Assembly: GCF_019075875.1 (NCBI RefSeq)
Contig: NZ_JAHOOZ010000003.1
Span: forward strand, 62,001 to 126,000
Direction of reading: 5' to 3'
DNA: 64,000 nt
Source: Novosphingobium sp. G106
GTDB lineage: Bacteria > Pseudomonadota > Alphaproteobacteria > Sphingomonadales > Sphingomonadaceae
Of the stretch, positions 24,585 through 32,610 are shown one piece after another. The position numbers and the translations under genes are program-made. Every line of letters starts with the position of its first letter. The first letter of the stretch is position 1. The notes beneath the pieces are model-generated. The model had not been told where the DNA came from, made no database searches, and saw only the letters and a list, made by a program, of their open reading frames with translations.

Positions 24585-25919
24585 TCAATTGCGGATGAAG
24601 GCGCCCTCGAGGAACACAATCTCGACATCGATGCCGGTCGGCATCTCGATAACGGGCTGGTACTGCTCGGCGCGTTCGATGAGGTACTGCGAGACCTTGT
24701 CGCCCGCCGCGGACACGCCTTCGCCGAGGCCGCCCTTCACGATGTCGCTCGTCGAGATCTTCTCGCGCTGGCCGTTCACGACGGTGGTCGGCGCAGTGAA
24801 ATAGCTGTTGGCGTTCGCCGAGAAACCGCGGCCGATACCGCCGACCAGACCCGCCATGAAGGCCTGGGTAGCAAGACTGCCTTCGCGGCTGACGACGCGC
24901 CCCCGCACCCCGGTCTTGCCGCCAAACGCGATGAAGCCTTTGACCTCGCTCTCGGCATAGCGCCCGCCCGGCTGCGGGCAGGTCATCTTGGCGAGGCGCA
25001 CATAGACTTTCTCCGAGGAAAGATCCCCGCGCGCCGCGCCGTTGACCAGACAGCCCTGGAGCCTGGTCGTGAGCACGCGGCCATTATCGGCGACTGATCG
25101 CGCGGGCCCCGTGATGCGCAGCACGACGGGAAGCGGATCTGCCTGCGACTGGACGTTCGACGACGCATCGACGCCGACGATCACGCGCGCGGTGGCAAAA
25201 CTGTTCGCCGGCAGGTAATTGGGGCTGTCCGTGAAGACGGTGTTGCCGCGATCGGCAGGTTTGGGGCCGCCGCCAGCGCCGGGCCCAGCTGCGCCGGAGC
25301 CAGTCGTGAAATTGATGACCTTGAGGTCGGCGCGCGACAAGGGTTTGCCTGGGAGCCCGCCAGCGCCCTGATAGGCCGCAGGACCCCCAGCGCCGTAAAG
25401 TGCGCGCGGACCGGCGGCTGTCGCTGGCGCGGATTGCGCGGCGGCGAGCTGGTTCTTGAGCGTGCGATTCTCGTCCTCATAGGCCGACAGCACCCGCGAG
25501 CCGTCCGAAGCCATCGACTGGTTCTCGGCGCGCAGCGCGTCGATCTGCGACTGGAGCTGCTGGATCTGGTCGCCCTGCCCCGACATGCGGCGGATCTGGT
25601 TGTCCTGCGACTGGAGCCGGTTCTCCGACATCGCGATCCACTCTTTTTCGGAGAGATTGCGGGAACCGAGATCATCGGTCGAAACCTTGATCTCCTGCGA
25701 GGTCGGCGCGGCGCCGTCCATCTTGTCGGGCTTGGGACTCTCGCTGAAGATCCACCAGACGGCGCCGGCGAGCAGCACCGAGCCGCCCGCGTAAAGCGCA
25801 AGGCGCTGCTTCCTCAGGACCTCGTCGTTGTCGCCAAGGTCGAGCGCCGGCGCCGCGGCGCTTCCATCGGCGGCATCAACGGATCGCTTGCGGCGGAAGA
25901 TTTGGCTCAAGCCGGCCAT
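24585..25919 (-). CDS. traB: TraB, F-type core complex protein (VirB10-like)
   Basis: 444 residues. One membrane helix near 42-62 (LYAGGSVLLAGAVWWIFSES), then a coiled coil (QSQDNQIRRMSGQGDQIQQL, QSQIDALRAENQS), a Gly/Pro-rich linker and a C-terminal TrbI/VirB10-type beta-barrel domain (NSFATARVIVGVDASSN, KVYVRLAKMTCPQPGGR, VKGFIAFGGKTGVRGRVVSR). TraB spans the envelope as the inner-membrane part of the core complex with TraK and TraV. Start overlaps the traK stop. Confidence 0.95.
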   Translation of the reverse strand: MAGLSQIFRRKRSVDAADGSAAAPALDLGDNDEVLRKQRLALYAGGSVLLAGAVWWIFSESPKPDKMDGAAPTSQEIKVSTDDLGSRNLSEKEWIAMSENRLQSQDNQIRRMSGQGDQIQQLQSQIDALRAENQSMASDGSRVLSAYEDENRTLKNQLAAAQSAPATAAGPRALYGAGGPAAYQGAGGLPGKPLSRADLKVINFTTGSGAAGPGAGGGPKPADRGNTVFTDSPNYLPANSFATARVIVGVDASSNVQSQADPLPVVLRITGPARSVADNGRVLTTRLQGCLVNGAARGDLSSEKVYVRLAKMTCPQPGGRYAESEVKGFIAFGGKTGVRGRVVSREGSLATQAFMAGLVGGIGRGFSANANSYFTAPTTVVNGQREKISTSDIVKGGLGEGVSAAGDKVSQYLIERAEQYQPVIEMPTGIDVEIVFLEGAFIRN

Positions 25920-26743
25920 CAGGGCCTCACTCCTTGCTTGCGCAGCACGACGTAGGCCGCAGTGACCTGGCGCGGCTGCAGCTCAGGGTTGGCGATGCTG
26001 ACTGCGACCGAGGCGGCCGGCGCGATCAAGCTTTCCGAAAGTTGAGCTGCCTTGGACCCAAGGTTCTCGATGCGAATGACCCGGCCAACGTAATCGAGCC
26101 CCTGATATTCGGAGACGAGCTGAACCGAGAGGTCGCCCGAACGCACCGGTACGAGCGCGCTGCGCGCCATGTGGTAGCCGGGCACGACCTTCTGCGAAGC
26201 CATGGCCTGGACGAGGCGGACCGCAGTCTCGTCACCATCGGGCGCTTCTTCGTCGGTCGGGCTCTCGGCTTTCGCGACCGCCGCCTTGTTCGACAGGAAT
26301 ACCTGCTGCGCTTCTACGGCCTCGACCCGGCAGGCGAACTTGTAGACGAAGCCCTTCTTGGTCGTGCCGAAAAACGAGAGCGTTTTGGCCCGGTAGGTTT
26401 CGGGCACCGCGATATAGATGTCGCCGCGTGTGGGCTCGTTGACGACGTTGAAGTCGTCGAGTTCGCTTGCCGCCTGGACTTTGGACACGCTGGCGAACTC
26501 GTCGCCGACCAGGCTGATCCGGGTCAGGTCCTTGGCCGAGGCTGTGCAATCGACGCGCGCGTTATCCTCGACCATGAGGGTTTGATCGGCATAGGCCGGA
26601 GTGGCCGCCGCAGCGATAGTTGCCGTCAGCAGCGCGCCGCCGAGCAGCCGTCCCCGAAGATTGAGCAAGCCCGACGCCTGCAGGGCAGAGGCCGCGGCAA
26701 GCCACGCGGAGGCCGGCACCGGCATGATGAAGCCCGTGATCAT
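25919..26743 (-). CDS. traK: TraK, F-type core complex secretin-like protein (VirB9-like)
   Basis: 274 residues with a long hydrophobic leader (LGGALLTATIAAAATPAYAD, cut near 53). The mature part reads NARVDCTASAKDLTRISLVG, GDIYIAVPETYRAKTLSFFG, TTKKGFVYKFACRVEAVEAQ, matching TraK. It sits in the outer membrane ring with TraV and contacts TraB. ATG 26743 overlaps the traE stop (ATGA). Confidence 0.93.
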   Translation of the reverse strand: MITGFIMPVPASAWLAAASALQASGLLNLRGRLLGGALLTATIAAAATPAYADQTLMVEDNARVDCTASAKDLTRISLVGDEFASVSKVQAASELDDFNVVNEPTRGDIYIAVPETYRAKTLSFFGTTKKGFVYKFACRVEAVEAQQVFLSNKAAVAKAESPTDEEAPDGDETAVRLVQAMASQKVVPGYHMARSALVPVRSGDLSVQLVSEYQGLDYVGRVIRIENLGSKAAQLSESLIAPAASVAVSIANPELQPRQVTAAYVVLRKQGVRP

Positions 26744-27348
26744 TGCAACGCTTCCGTGGATTCTGTGGGTGTGGGAGCGGCTGACTTGCTCACCTCGCCG
26801 GGCGGCACGACCGCGCCGAAGCCAACGAGGCGCAGCTCGACGCCCGAATAAGTCCAGTCGAAACGGAACGTCCGTTTGATCGCCGAGACTTCCTGGCGGC
26901 CGACCAATGTATGGAGAACGCCGGTCACCTCCGAGGTCAGACCAGCCGGATCAACCTTCATCCCCTCGATCGTAAAATACTGGGCGACGCTCGATCCGCG
27001 CTGGTCATTGGCGATCTTGAGCAGCTCGCCCTTGAGCTTGCCATAGGCCGAGGGGTGCGTGATCTTGAGAACGGATTCGATCCAGTACTCGAGGTTCTGC
27101 GGCGTACGGTTGAACATGAGCACCGAGGCATCGCGCGTGACGAGCTCGAGGTACTGCCGGCTGACGCCCTGGCTCGAGATGGTGAGCGGATTGGTCAGAA
27201 CCGGCTGCAGGACGACTTCGCGGTCCTTCGACGCAGCGCCGACAAGGGCGAAGAGCGCGATGACGCCGAGGCTCGCGCAGGCGACAACGAGCATGTTCCG
27301 CTGCTTGAGGACACGCTGCGCCTGCGCCTGGCTATAACCGACTTCCAT
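26740..27348 (-). CDS. traE: TraE, F-type conjugation protein (VirB8-like)
   Basis: 202 residues. One membrane helix at about 19-39 (MLVVACASLGVIALFALVGA), then a VirB8-like periplasmic domain (VSRQYLELVTRDASVLMFNR, TPQNLEYWIESVLKITHPSA, YFTIEGMKVDPAGLTSEVTG). TraE is an inner-membrane assembly factor. It starts four bases after traL. Confidence 0.94.
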   Translation of the reverse strand: MEVGYSQAQAQRVLKQRNMLVVACASLGVIALFALVGAASKDREVVLQPVLTNPLTISSQGVSRQYLELVTRDASVLMFNRTPQNLEYWIESVLKITHPSAYGKLKGELLKIANDQRGSSVAQYFTIEGMKVDPAGLTSEVTGVLHTLVGRQEVSAIKRTFRFDWTYSGVELRLVGFGAVVPPGEVSKSAAPTPTESTEALQ

Positions 27349-27352
27349 GGCC

Positions 27353-27637
27353 CTACCCCGCCATCAAGCGAAGATGCGAAGGCGGGACGGTGCGGACGCC
27401 GGTCACGCCGGGCGGCAGATGCCAGTAGGCCATGTGAAGAAGCCAAGATCCGGCGCGCCCCGCTTTTGCCTTACGAAGGACCCACCAACCCAAGGTTCCG
27501 AACACGATTCCAAACAGGATATGCTGCGTCAGAATGCCGATGACGAAGGGCCCGGCCATGGCGATGAACTCGTCCATGGTCCAAAGGCCGATCCTCTCGG
27601 GCTCATCCAACTTGCCCGGTATGACGTAGCGATCCAT
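27353..27637 (-). CDS. traL: TraL, F-type pilus assembly membrane protein (VirB3-like)
   Basis: 94 residues from ATG 27637 (GTG 27640 also in frame). The N-terminal RYVIPGKLDEPERIGLWTMD is the standard TraL opening, followed by two membrane helices (AMAGPFVIGILTQHILFGIV, FGTLGWWVLRKAK) and HMAYWHLPPG. TraL is an inner-membrane protein required for pilus tip formation. GGGGCGG lies just upstream. Confidence 0.93.
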   Translation of the reverse strand: MDRYVIPGKLDEPERIGLWTMDEFIAMAGPFVIGILTQHILFGIVFGTLGWWVLRKAKAGRAGSWLLHMAYWHLPPGVTGVRTVPPSHLRLMAG

Positions 27638-27718
27638 CACCGCCCCAACCCCTCTGATCGCCGCGGCAAGGTCCCAACGGACGGTGCGCGCGGCGGCCTG
27701 ATGCTCAGATCAATTTGG

Positions 27719-28039
27719 TCAGATCACCGCTGTGATCACGGAGGTGACGATCGGAATTCCTGTGCCGACACCGACGCCCACGCCGACGGGAATCGCGATC
27801 TGCGCGAGGCTGAAGCGGCCCGACGCCAGGCCGACGAGACCGCCCGCAAGCGAGATCAGGGTGATGATCTTGCCGCCCGAGCCTTCGAGGAAGCCGCTGA
27901 ATTTCTGGAATGCGGTATCGAACGTCGTGTCGGTGCCGGCGAAGGCGGGTCCGGCGAGCACAAGCAGTGCGACTGCGGCGAGCAGAAGATAGGGAAGCAG
28001 CACAGCGAGGCGCGCGTCCCTTTCCATCGTCGTGGCCAT
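27719..28039 (-). CDS. traA: TraA-type propilin
   Basis: 106 residues. A long leader ends PYLLLAAVALLVLAGPAFAG, giving a mature pilin of about 70 residues after AFA, the F-pilin size. The mature chain has the F-pilin layout: an amphipathic start (TDTTFDTAFQKFSGFLEG) and two hydrophobic segments (IITLISLAGGLVGLASGRFS; AIPVGVGVGVGTGIPIVTSV). First gene of the operon and directly next to the divergent control region; AAAGGGAACC upstream of ATG 28039. Confidence 0.88.
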   Translation of the reverse strand: MATTMERDARLAVLLPYLLLAAVALLVLAGPAFAGTDTTFDTAFQKFSGFLEGSGGKIITLISLAGGLVGLASGRFSLAQIAIPVGVGVGVGTGIPIVTSVITAVI

Positions 28040-28316
28040 GAATGGTTCCCTTTCGTTTGTCGGCGCTCCTGGCGAGCACCGAGAGGGAATTCGGCGGATG
28101 ACCCGCCTCCACTCAAGCTGAAGGTTCCGAGCGACGGGCGAAATCGGCCGTCAGAACCTGAAAATGTGAACATTACTGTCAATTGTGATGACAGGCGGGC
28201 CAATCGCGCCCAAGCTTGGGCGAATACCGCCCACGGCGGCGCGAGCCTGGGCCCAAAAAGGTTGCTCGCCGCCCAAGTGCGACAACAAAACGCCCTCGCG
28301 ATGTTGGGTTGTTGGG
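28040..28316. promoter_or_regulatory. Divergent control region between traA and the plus-strand regulator genes, possible oriT
   Basis: This 277-base gap has three structured sites: CTGTCA-N7-TGACAG at 28176-28194; a perfect 16-bp palindrome CGCCCAAGCTTGGGCG at 28207-28222; and further CCCAAG/TGGGC half-sites near 28249-28257 and 28271-28277. It must hold the traA promoter and that of the 28317 gene. Conjugation operons often carry oriT next to the traY/traM-type genes, so oriT could lie here, but no nick site is recognisable and no relaxase gene is in the window. Confidence 0.55.
28207..28222. repeat. Perfect 16-bp palindrome
   Basis: CGCCCAAGCTTGGGCG is its own reverse complement. The half-site CCCAAG recurs at about 28272 in the same intergenic region, which suggests a dimeric DNA-binding protein, possibly one of the regulators encoded at 28317 or 28794. 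Confidence 0.8.
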
Positions 28317-28694
28317 ATGAGTGCAGAAGAGGAACGCGATCAGAGTCGCTCGGCGACGCACCATATAAGAGTCAGCAAGGCGTTCTTTCGCGCCTTGTGC
28401 GGTGCCATTTCTGAACTGTCGATCCGAACGTCCGATTTGTATTCTTTTAGGCGTCTGCTGACACATGTATTAGCAAGCCCGAGGCCCCCGGTTTATCGCG
28501 CAGATGCTGCGATTCTTGATCGCCTGTGCAATCCCGATGAAGTGAGCGGTGGTATCCATCTGACAGTTCGGATTGAATCGCGCCACAATGACCTGCTCCG
28601 CGAATTTCGCGAGCATGCCGAAGCGCAGCTTGGTCGTCCGGTCAGCGTGGCCGAAGCCATGCGGGTCTGCATCTTTATAGTGACTGGCGAGTAA
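28317..28694 (+). CDS. Putative ribbon-helix-helix DNA-binding protein (TraY-like arrangement)
   Basis: 125 residues from ATG 28317. Two segments have the strand-helix-helix look of RHH repressors: THHIRVSKAFFRALCGAISE, and IHLTVRIESRHNDLLREFRE with HAEAQLGRPVSVAEAMRVCI. F TraY is a tandem RHH protein that binds oriT and the tra promoter, and this gene faces traA across a palindrome-rich gap. The homology itself is not clear from sequence; position and shape drive the call. Confidence 0.5.
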   Translation: MSAEEERDQSRSATHHIRVSKAFFRALCGAISELSIRTSDLYSFRRLLTHVLASPRPPVYRADAAILDRLCNPDEVSGGIHLTVRIESRHNDLLREFREHAEAQLGRPVSVAEAMRVCIFIVTGE

Positions 28695-28793
28695 CGCCTC
28701 CAAAATGGTCCAAGTCCCGGCTTTTCGCCTTCTTGACAAGGACATGCCCCCTCCCCTGAAAGGCCGCGCCGGATCTTTGCAAAGGGGGATTAT

Positions 28794-29285
28794 ATGCTCG
28801 ACGCTGGTCAACTTGTTGGCTCGCTCCATACAAAAGTATGCATGATGGAGGGGCACCTTCTAGGCTCGTATCGGCAGCTCATCGCTCACGAGATCGAATG
28901 CAGAAAGCTCACCATAACGGCTCTGGCCAAGGAAACCGGCTACAATCGCCGGAGCCTCAAGCGCATGATCACGGGCGCCCAAGAACTGCGCGCGCGCGAT
29001 ATCATCGCGATCTGCGGTGCGATCGGTGTCGACCGGATGGTGGCCACCTTTGCCATCGAATGCATGGGCAATTGGCAGTTCTACTATGACGTAACCCTGC
29101 AAGTAACGCTCAGCCTGATCAAACCCGTGGTGAACCGGATCAACGAAAGCGCCACCGCGGCGATCGAACCATTGACGAACGCGGCGCAGAAGCAGCTCGC
29201 GAGCTGGATCGCCGACATTGTCATTCGCAATCAAGAGCAGATCTACGACAGGCGTGATCGGCTTACTGATCTGCCGCGGCTATGA
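28794..29285 (+). CDS. HTH-containing protein of unknown role, tra-region regulator candidate
   Basis: 163 residues from ATG 28794 with AAAGGGGG five bases upstream. An XRE-like HTH is visible: RKLTITALAKETGYNRRSLK, RMITGAQELRARDIIAICGA. The second half is amphipathic and helical (FYYDVTLQVTLSLIKPVVNR...). Stop overlaps the lytic transglycosylase start (ATGA), so it belongs to that operon. Probably controls the transfer genes; inference from position. Confidence 0.65.
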   Translation: MLDAGQLVGSLHTKVCMMEGHLLGSYRQLIAHEIECRKLTITALAKETGYNRRSLKRMITGAQELRARDIIAICGAIGVDRMVATFAIECMGNWQFYYDVTLQVTLSLIKPVVNRINESATAAIEPLTNAAQKQLASWIADIVIRNQEQIYDRRDRLTDLPRL

Positions 29286-30160
29286 TCGTCGACCCGATGC
29301 TCCGTTCAACGAATTTGATCGTTCTTGCCATGAGCACCGCGTGCGTCGCGGCCGGGTCGCCAGCCTGCGCCGGGGATCACCCTGCCCGGCCGCGAATATT
29401 ACTGGCGCAGTTCGGCACGGAGCCGGCTCCTGATCCACAGCCGGCCCGCGATGCGGGACTGGAACCGCAGTTGGAAGAGCAATTCGCCGTTTTGGGCGGC
29501 GACAGAACCGCCAACTCCAATAGCACCGGCCGCGATCCCGCATCGTTTCTTCGCACTCCCACCGTGCGCATCCCAGCGTGGATGCGCGGTGCGCGACGTG
29601 CTGACATTCCGGGCGTTTCAGGAAACGTGCCGGCGATGGCCGGCGACTGTGCTCCGCGCCCCTACGTCCCATCGAGCCTGCTGGGACGAAGCGCAGAGGA
29701 GCGCCGCCGAATTCTCTATCCCGTGGTTCGCAGTGTGGCCTGCGAAGCCGGCCTACCGATAGGCCTGATGGACGCGATGCTGATCCAGGAAAGCCGTTAC
29801 AATCCGCTGGCTACGAGCCCCAAGGGAGCGTTCGGCTTGGGGCAATTGATGCCCGGGACCGCGGACCAGCTTGGCGTCGATCGCTATGATCTGCGCGGGA
29901 ATCTTACGGGCGCGGCGCGCTACCTGCGACAACACATCGATGAGTTTAGGCAAGTGCCCCTAGCTTTGGCGGCATACAACGCCGGTCCAGCCAGGGTACG
30001 AAAGTCCTGGAGCATTCCCCGGCTTACCGAGACGCAAAACTACGTGCGTCAGATCCTGACCAATTGGCGAACGCTCGAATTCAAGGCAACACCTGCGTCC
30101 ACGCTGCTGACGCCGCCAGCCACACGCCAATCGTCGCTCGTCGTTTCCAGGTTCCGGTGA
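29282..30160 (+). CDS. Lytic transglycosylase (SLT domain) of the conjugation region
   Basis: 292 residues. N-terminal signal-like stretch (LIVLAMSTACVAAGSPACAG), a Pro-rich linker, then an SLT domain from about 150: LMDAMLIQESRYNPLATSPK with catalytic Glu near 171, GAFGLGQLMPGTADQLGVDR, and LALAAYNAGPARVRK. Corresponds to F orf169 / VirB1, which opens peptidoglycan for the transfer apparatus. A second such gene opens the virB cluster at 39459. Confidence 0.9.
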   Translation: MIVDPMLRSTNLIVLAMSTACVAAGSPACAGDHPARPRILLAQFGTEPAPDPQPARDAGLEPQLEEQFAVLGGDRTANSNSTGRDPASFLRTPTVRIPAWMRGARRADIPGVSGNVPAMAGDCAPRPYVPSSLLGRSAEERRRILYPVVRSVACEAGLPIGLMDAMLIQESRYNPLATSPKGAFGLGQLMPGTADQLGVDRYDLRGNLTGAARYLRQHIDEFRQVPLALAAYNAGPARVRKSWSIPRLTETQNYVRQILTNWRTLEFKATPASTLLTPPATRQSSLVVSRFR

Positions 30161-30321
30161 CTTCATTCGTCATGCAGTTGCTCACTTCGTATCTCAGCAG
30201 CGCGCTGCTGATGATCGTCAGAGGCGGCTCGGCCGCTATCCTTGTGACCTGGCTCGGTGGGGATATCGCACGCTCCCGTCCACCTGCGCCCACAGCCAAG
30301 CCGCTCATGACACAGCGTTAG
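30157..30321 (+). CDS. Small single-helix membrane protein
   Basis: 54 residues from GTG 30157, which overlaps the transglycosylase stop (GTGA). Sequence VTSFVMQLLTSYLSSALLMI then a short polar tail. One membrane helix. Tight coupling to its neighbour on the same strand supports it; function unknown. Confidence 0.45.
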   Translation: MTSFVMQLLTSYLSSALLMIVRGGSAAILVTWLGGDIARSRPPAPTAKPLMTQR

Positions 30322-30327
30322 CGCGCC

Positions 30328-30711
30328 ATGCTTTCCCAGCTCGAGCGCATTCTTCCCGCGTATCGGATCCACGCCCAGGTTGCGATGGGCGCTCTTCTGA
30401 AGGCGCCAGCCATTCCGGGTCGGCGTCCGCTGCCATCCGATCGCAACGCCTTCGCTCAGAAGATCATCGACTTTGTCGTCGAGGATCCTGCCACCGGACA
30501 GGTCGTAGCGCTCCTAGAGGTCGATGGCCGAAGTCAAGACCCCGTCAAGGACCGAGCCCGCGATGCCATGACCGCGACGGCAGGCTATCTGACGCTGCGC
30601 ATTCCCGCCGGCACGCGGCCAACTTTCGACGATGTAGTTCAGATCGCCGGCATTTTGCGCGTCGATCATCCATCAGCGCAGCTTCATAGTAAGGGGATTG
30701 CCGGGAGCTAG
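30328..30711 (+). CDS. DUF2726-domain protein
   Basis: 127 residues. IDFVVEDPATGQVVALLEVD followed by GRSQDPVKDRARDAMTATAG and YLTLRIPAGTRPTFDD resembles the DUF2726 fold, a small nuclease-like (endonuclease-type D...ExD) domain: D/E/D residues at IDF, LLEVDG. Follows the small membrane protein by six bases. Its end overlaps the convergent gene at 30708 by four bases. Role in DNA processing during transfer is speculative. Confidence 0.7.
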   Translation: MLSQLERILPAYRIHAQVAMGALLKAPAIPGRRPLPSDRNAFAQKIIDFVVEDPATGQVVALLEVDGRSQDPVKDRARDAMTATAGYLTLRIPAGTRPTFDDVVQIAGILRVDHPSAQLHSKGIAGS

Positions 30712-31301
30712 AGCAAGAGTTCACCCTGCCGCGCCGCGCGAGCAGATTTGGGCGCCTGCCGGCCGAGCAGGCATTTGGCTCGTCCCATGAGCGTATAAAC
30801 CGCATGGCGCTGTGCACCGCGGTTAAGATGATCGACAGCGAAGCCCTGATAGTGTCGGCGTAGCAGGCCTGCTTTGACCAGCTCGGTTACGGCGCGGCTG
30901 AGATTGGTCTTCCCAGAACTGCGGATCCTGTCACGCACTTCCTCTTCTACCATTGCGAGCGCTTCTCCAGGATCGGTGGGTAGTCGGCCCTCGCTTTCAA
31001 GCTCGGCCTTTACCCGCACCGCAAGCGCCTTCCGCTTCGTGTCCCGGGCGCCGATTGGCGTCAGCGCATCGCTAAGCCAATCACGCAGGGGAACAAGTGC
31101 GCATTCGCTGCGGACATAGGGACCAGCACTACCATTGGCATGCGCGACATCTGCGATCAGGGTGAGCAGCATGAAGGCGTAACGGGGCCGCGTGCTGACC
31201 TTGGAAAGCTCGTCGAGCAGCAGCGAAAGATCGCTGTTTTGCCTGGGGGCGGGCTGAATCCTGGTGGCAAACATAACAGGGATAAATTGAGCACAGATCA
31301 T
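30708..31301 (-). CDS. Winged-helix-like plasmid protein of unknown role
   Basis: About 198 residues from ATG 31301 (alternatives 31415 and 31274). Contains SDLSLLLDELSKVSTRPRYA and a probable winged helix: RIRSSGKTNLSRAVTELVKA, GLLRRHYQGFAVDHLNRGAQ, RHAVYTLMGRAKCLLG. Repeated GGTAAAGTGTC motifs stand just upstream, so it may be an autoregulator or a replication-type initiator. Not recognised as a known Rep family. Confidence 0.6.
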   Translation of the reverse strand: MICAQFIPVMFATRIQPAPRQNSDLSLLLDELSKVSTRPRYAFMLLTLIADVAHANGSAGPYVRSECALVPLRDWLSDALTPIGARDTKRKALAVRVKAELESEGRLPTDPGEALAMVEEEVRDRIRSSGKTNLSRAVTELVKAGLLRRHYQGFAVDHLNRGAQRHAVYTLMGRAKCLLGRQAPKSARAARQGELLL

Positions 31302-31368
31302 GAATCGTGTGAATCCCAAATTGTCATGTTTTCCCGCATTTCTGCGCTTTTCTTCGCATTGTCGGGGG

Positions 31369-31512
31369 TGACACTTTGCCCGAGGTAAAGTGTCGTCAAA
31401 GCATCTTTTTTTCAAGGGCAGCGATCACGCCCCTCTCGCCACCTTACCCATTCCGGCAGCGTGAAAGCTGGCGGATTTAAAAAGGGCGTTTTGTATCAGG
31501 GGTAAAGTGTCA
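31369..31512. repeat. Three copies of a GGTAAAGTGTCA motif
   Basis: Copies are at 31369-31380 (minus orientation, GGCAAAGTGTCA), 31384-31395 (plus) and 31501-31512 (plus). The first two make an inverted repeat GACACTTT-N9-AAAGTGTC. They lie between the winged-helix-like gene and the end of the virB cluster; a repressor operator or iterons are possible. Confidence 0.6.
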
Positions 31513-31580
31513 CCGGGACAACTGGAGTCATGATCCGCGCTGATGCTGCTTCGCTTCCCTCAAGCTACTCCAACGATCGA

Positions 31581-32597
31581 TCAGTCCACTTTTATGAGCG
31601 CTGGCGTTTGCGCGATCCCGGCGATGCCTCGTCTCCCTTCAATACGGTCGAGCTGGACGACTACGTCAATCACCGAGGCGGCGTATTCGAGCGTTTCGGC
31701 GCGGGTGAGACCGAGCCCGGTCTGCATCGCCATAAGCGCGATTTGCTCCAGCGCGCCGCGCGGGCTGTTGGCGTGGACAGTCGAGAACGAACCCGGATGG
31801 CCCGTGTTGATTGCGCGCAGGAAGCTCACTGTCTCCGTCCCGCGCAGCTCGCCCAGAACGATGCGGTCTGGCCTGAGGCGAAGCGCCGACTGCAAAAGGT
31901 CGTTTGCCGAAACCTTGGCCTCACCCAGCTCGCCCTTGACCGCGATCAAACCGACGCCGTTGTCACCAGGCAGGCGAAGCTCGGCGGTGTCCTCCACCAG
32001 GACAACGCGTTCGTCGGCCGGGATTTCCCTTAGCATGGCGTTGAGGAAGGTAGTCTTGCCTGTCGAAGTGCCGCCCGAGATCAGGATCGTTCGCCGCCGC
32101 GCTATAGCCTCGCGCAGGAAGGCGATCGGTTGCGCTTGCGCATCGGGCATTGGTGTCTCGGTGGTTGTGGTGATTGGACCACGATCGTAGGCGTCGAGTG
32201 GTAGGTCGAGCCGCCGGTGGCGGCGGATGGCAAGCGCCCAGTGCCCCCGCGTTGCCGGTGGGCCGACCAGTTGGATGCGCGCGCCATCCGGGAGGGTGGC
32301 GGCAAGCAATGGATGTTCGCGGTTGATCCCCTGGTGGCTGATCCGCGCAACCTGTTCGGCAAGGCGCTTGAGCAGTTCGTCATCGATTGCCTCGAGCGTA
32401 ACGCGCTGCATTCCCGGCTTTGCCGCATCTTCGATCCACAGCTCGCCAGGCCGATTGACCAGGATCTCGGTTACGGTCTCCCGTTCGAGCCAAGGGCGCA
32501 ATGGCGCAAGGTATGCGTCAAGATAGACGCTGCGCGGCGCCAGGACCCGGTGCGCGCCGCGGTCGCCTTCGTGAATTGGGACAATAACTCCGGTCAC
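31581..32597 (-). CDS. virB11: VirB11, hexameric type IV secretion ATPase
   Basis: 338 residues from GTG 32597 (GACGAGG eight bases upstream), 14 bases after virB10. N-terminal domain WLERETVTEILVNRPGELWI, then the motor: Walker A ILISGGTSTGKTTFLNAML near 173-182, Asp box LVEDTAELRLPGD, Walker B-like RIVLGELRGTETVSFLRAIN and the His box GHPGSFSTVHANSPRGALEQ. All motifs intact. Cytoplasmic face of the inner membrane. Confidence 0.93.
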   Translation of the reverse strand: MTGVIVPIHEGDRGAHRVLAPRSVYLDAYLAPLRPWLERETVTEILVNRPGELWIEDAAKPGMQRVTLEAIDDELLKRLAEQVARISHQGINREHPLLAATLPDGARIQLVGPPATRGHWALAIRRHRRLDLPLDAYDRGPITTTTETPMPDAQAQPIAFLREAIARRRTILISGGTSTGKTTFLNAMLREIPADERVVLVEDTAELRLPGDNGVGLIAVKGELGEAKVSANDLLQSALRLRPDRIVLGELRGTETVSFLRAINTGHPGSFSTVHANSPRGALEQIALMAMQTGLGLTRAETLEYAASVIDVVVQLDRIEGRRGIAGIAQTPALIKVD

Positions 32598-32610
32598 GAA
32601 ACCAACCTCG

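Noticed and set aside
28176..28222. CRISPR-like repeats in the traA upstream gap
   Set aside because: The repeats are palindromes and half-sites without regular spacers or cas genes.
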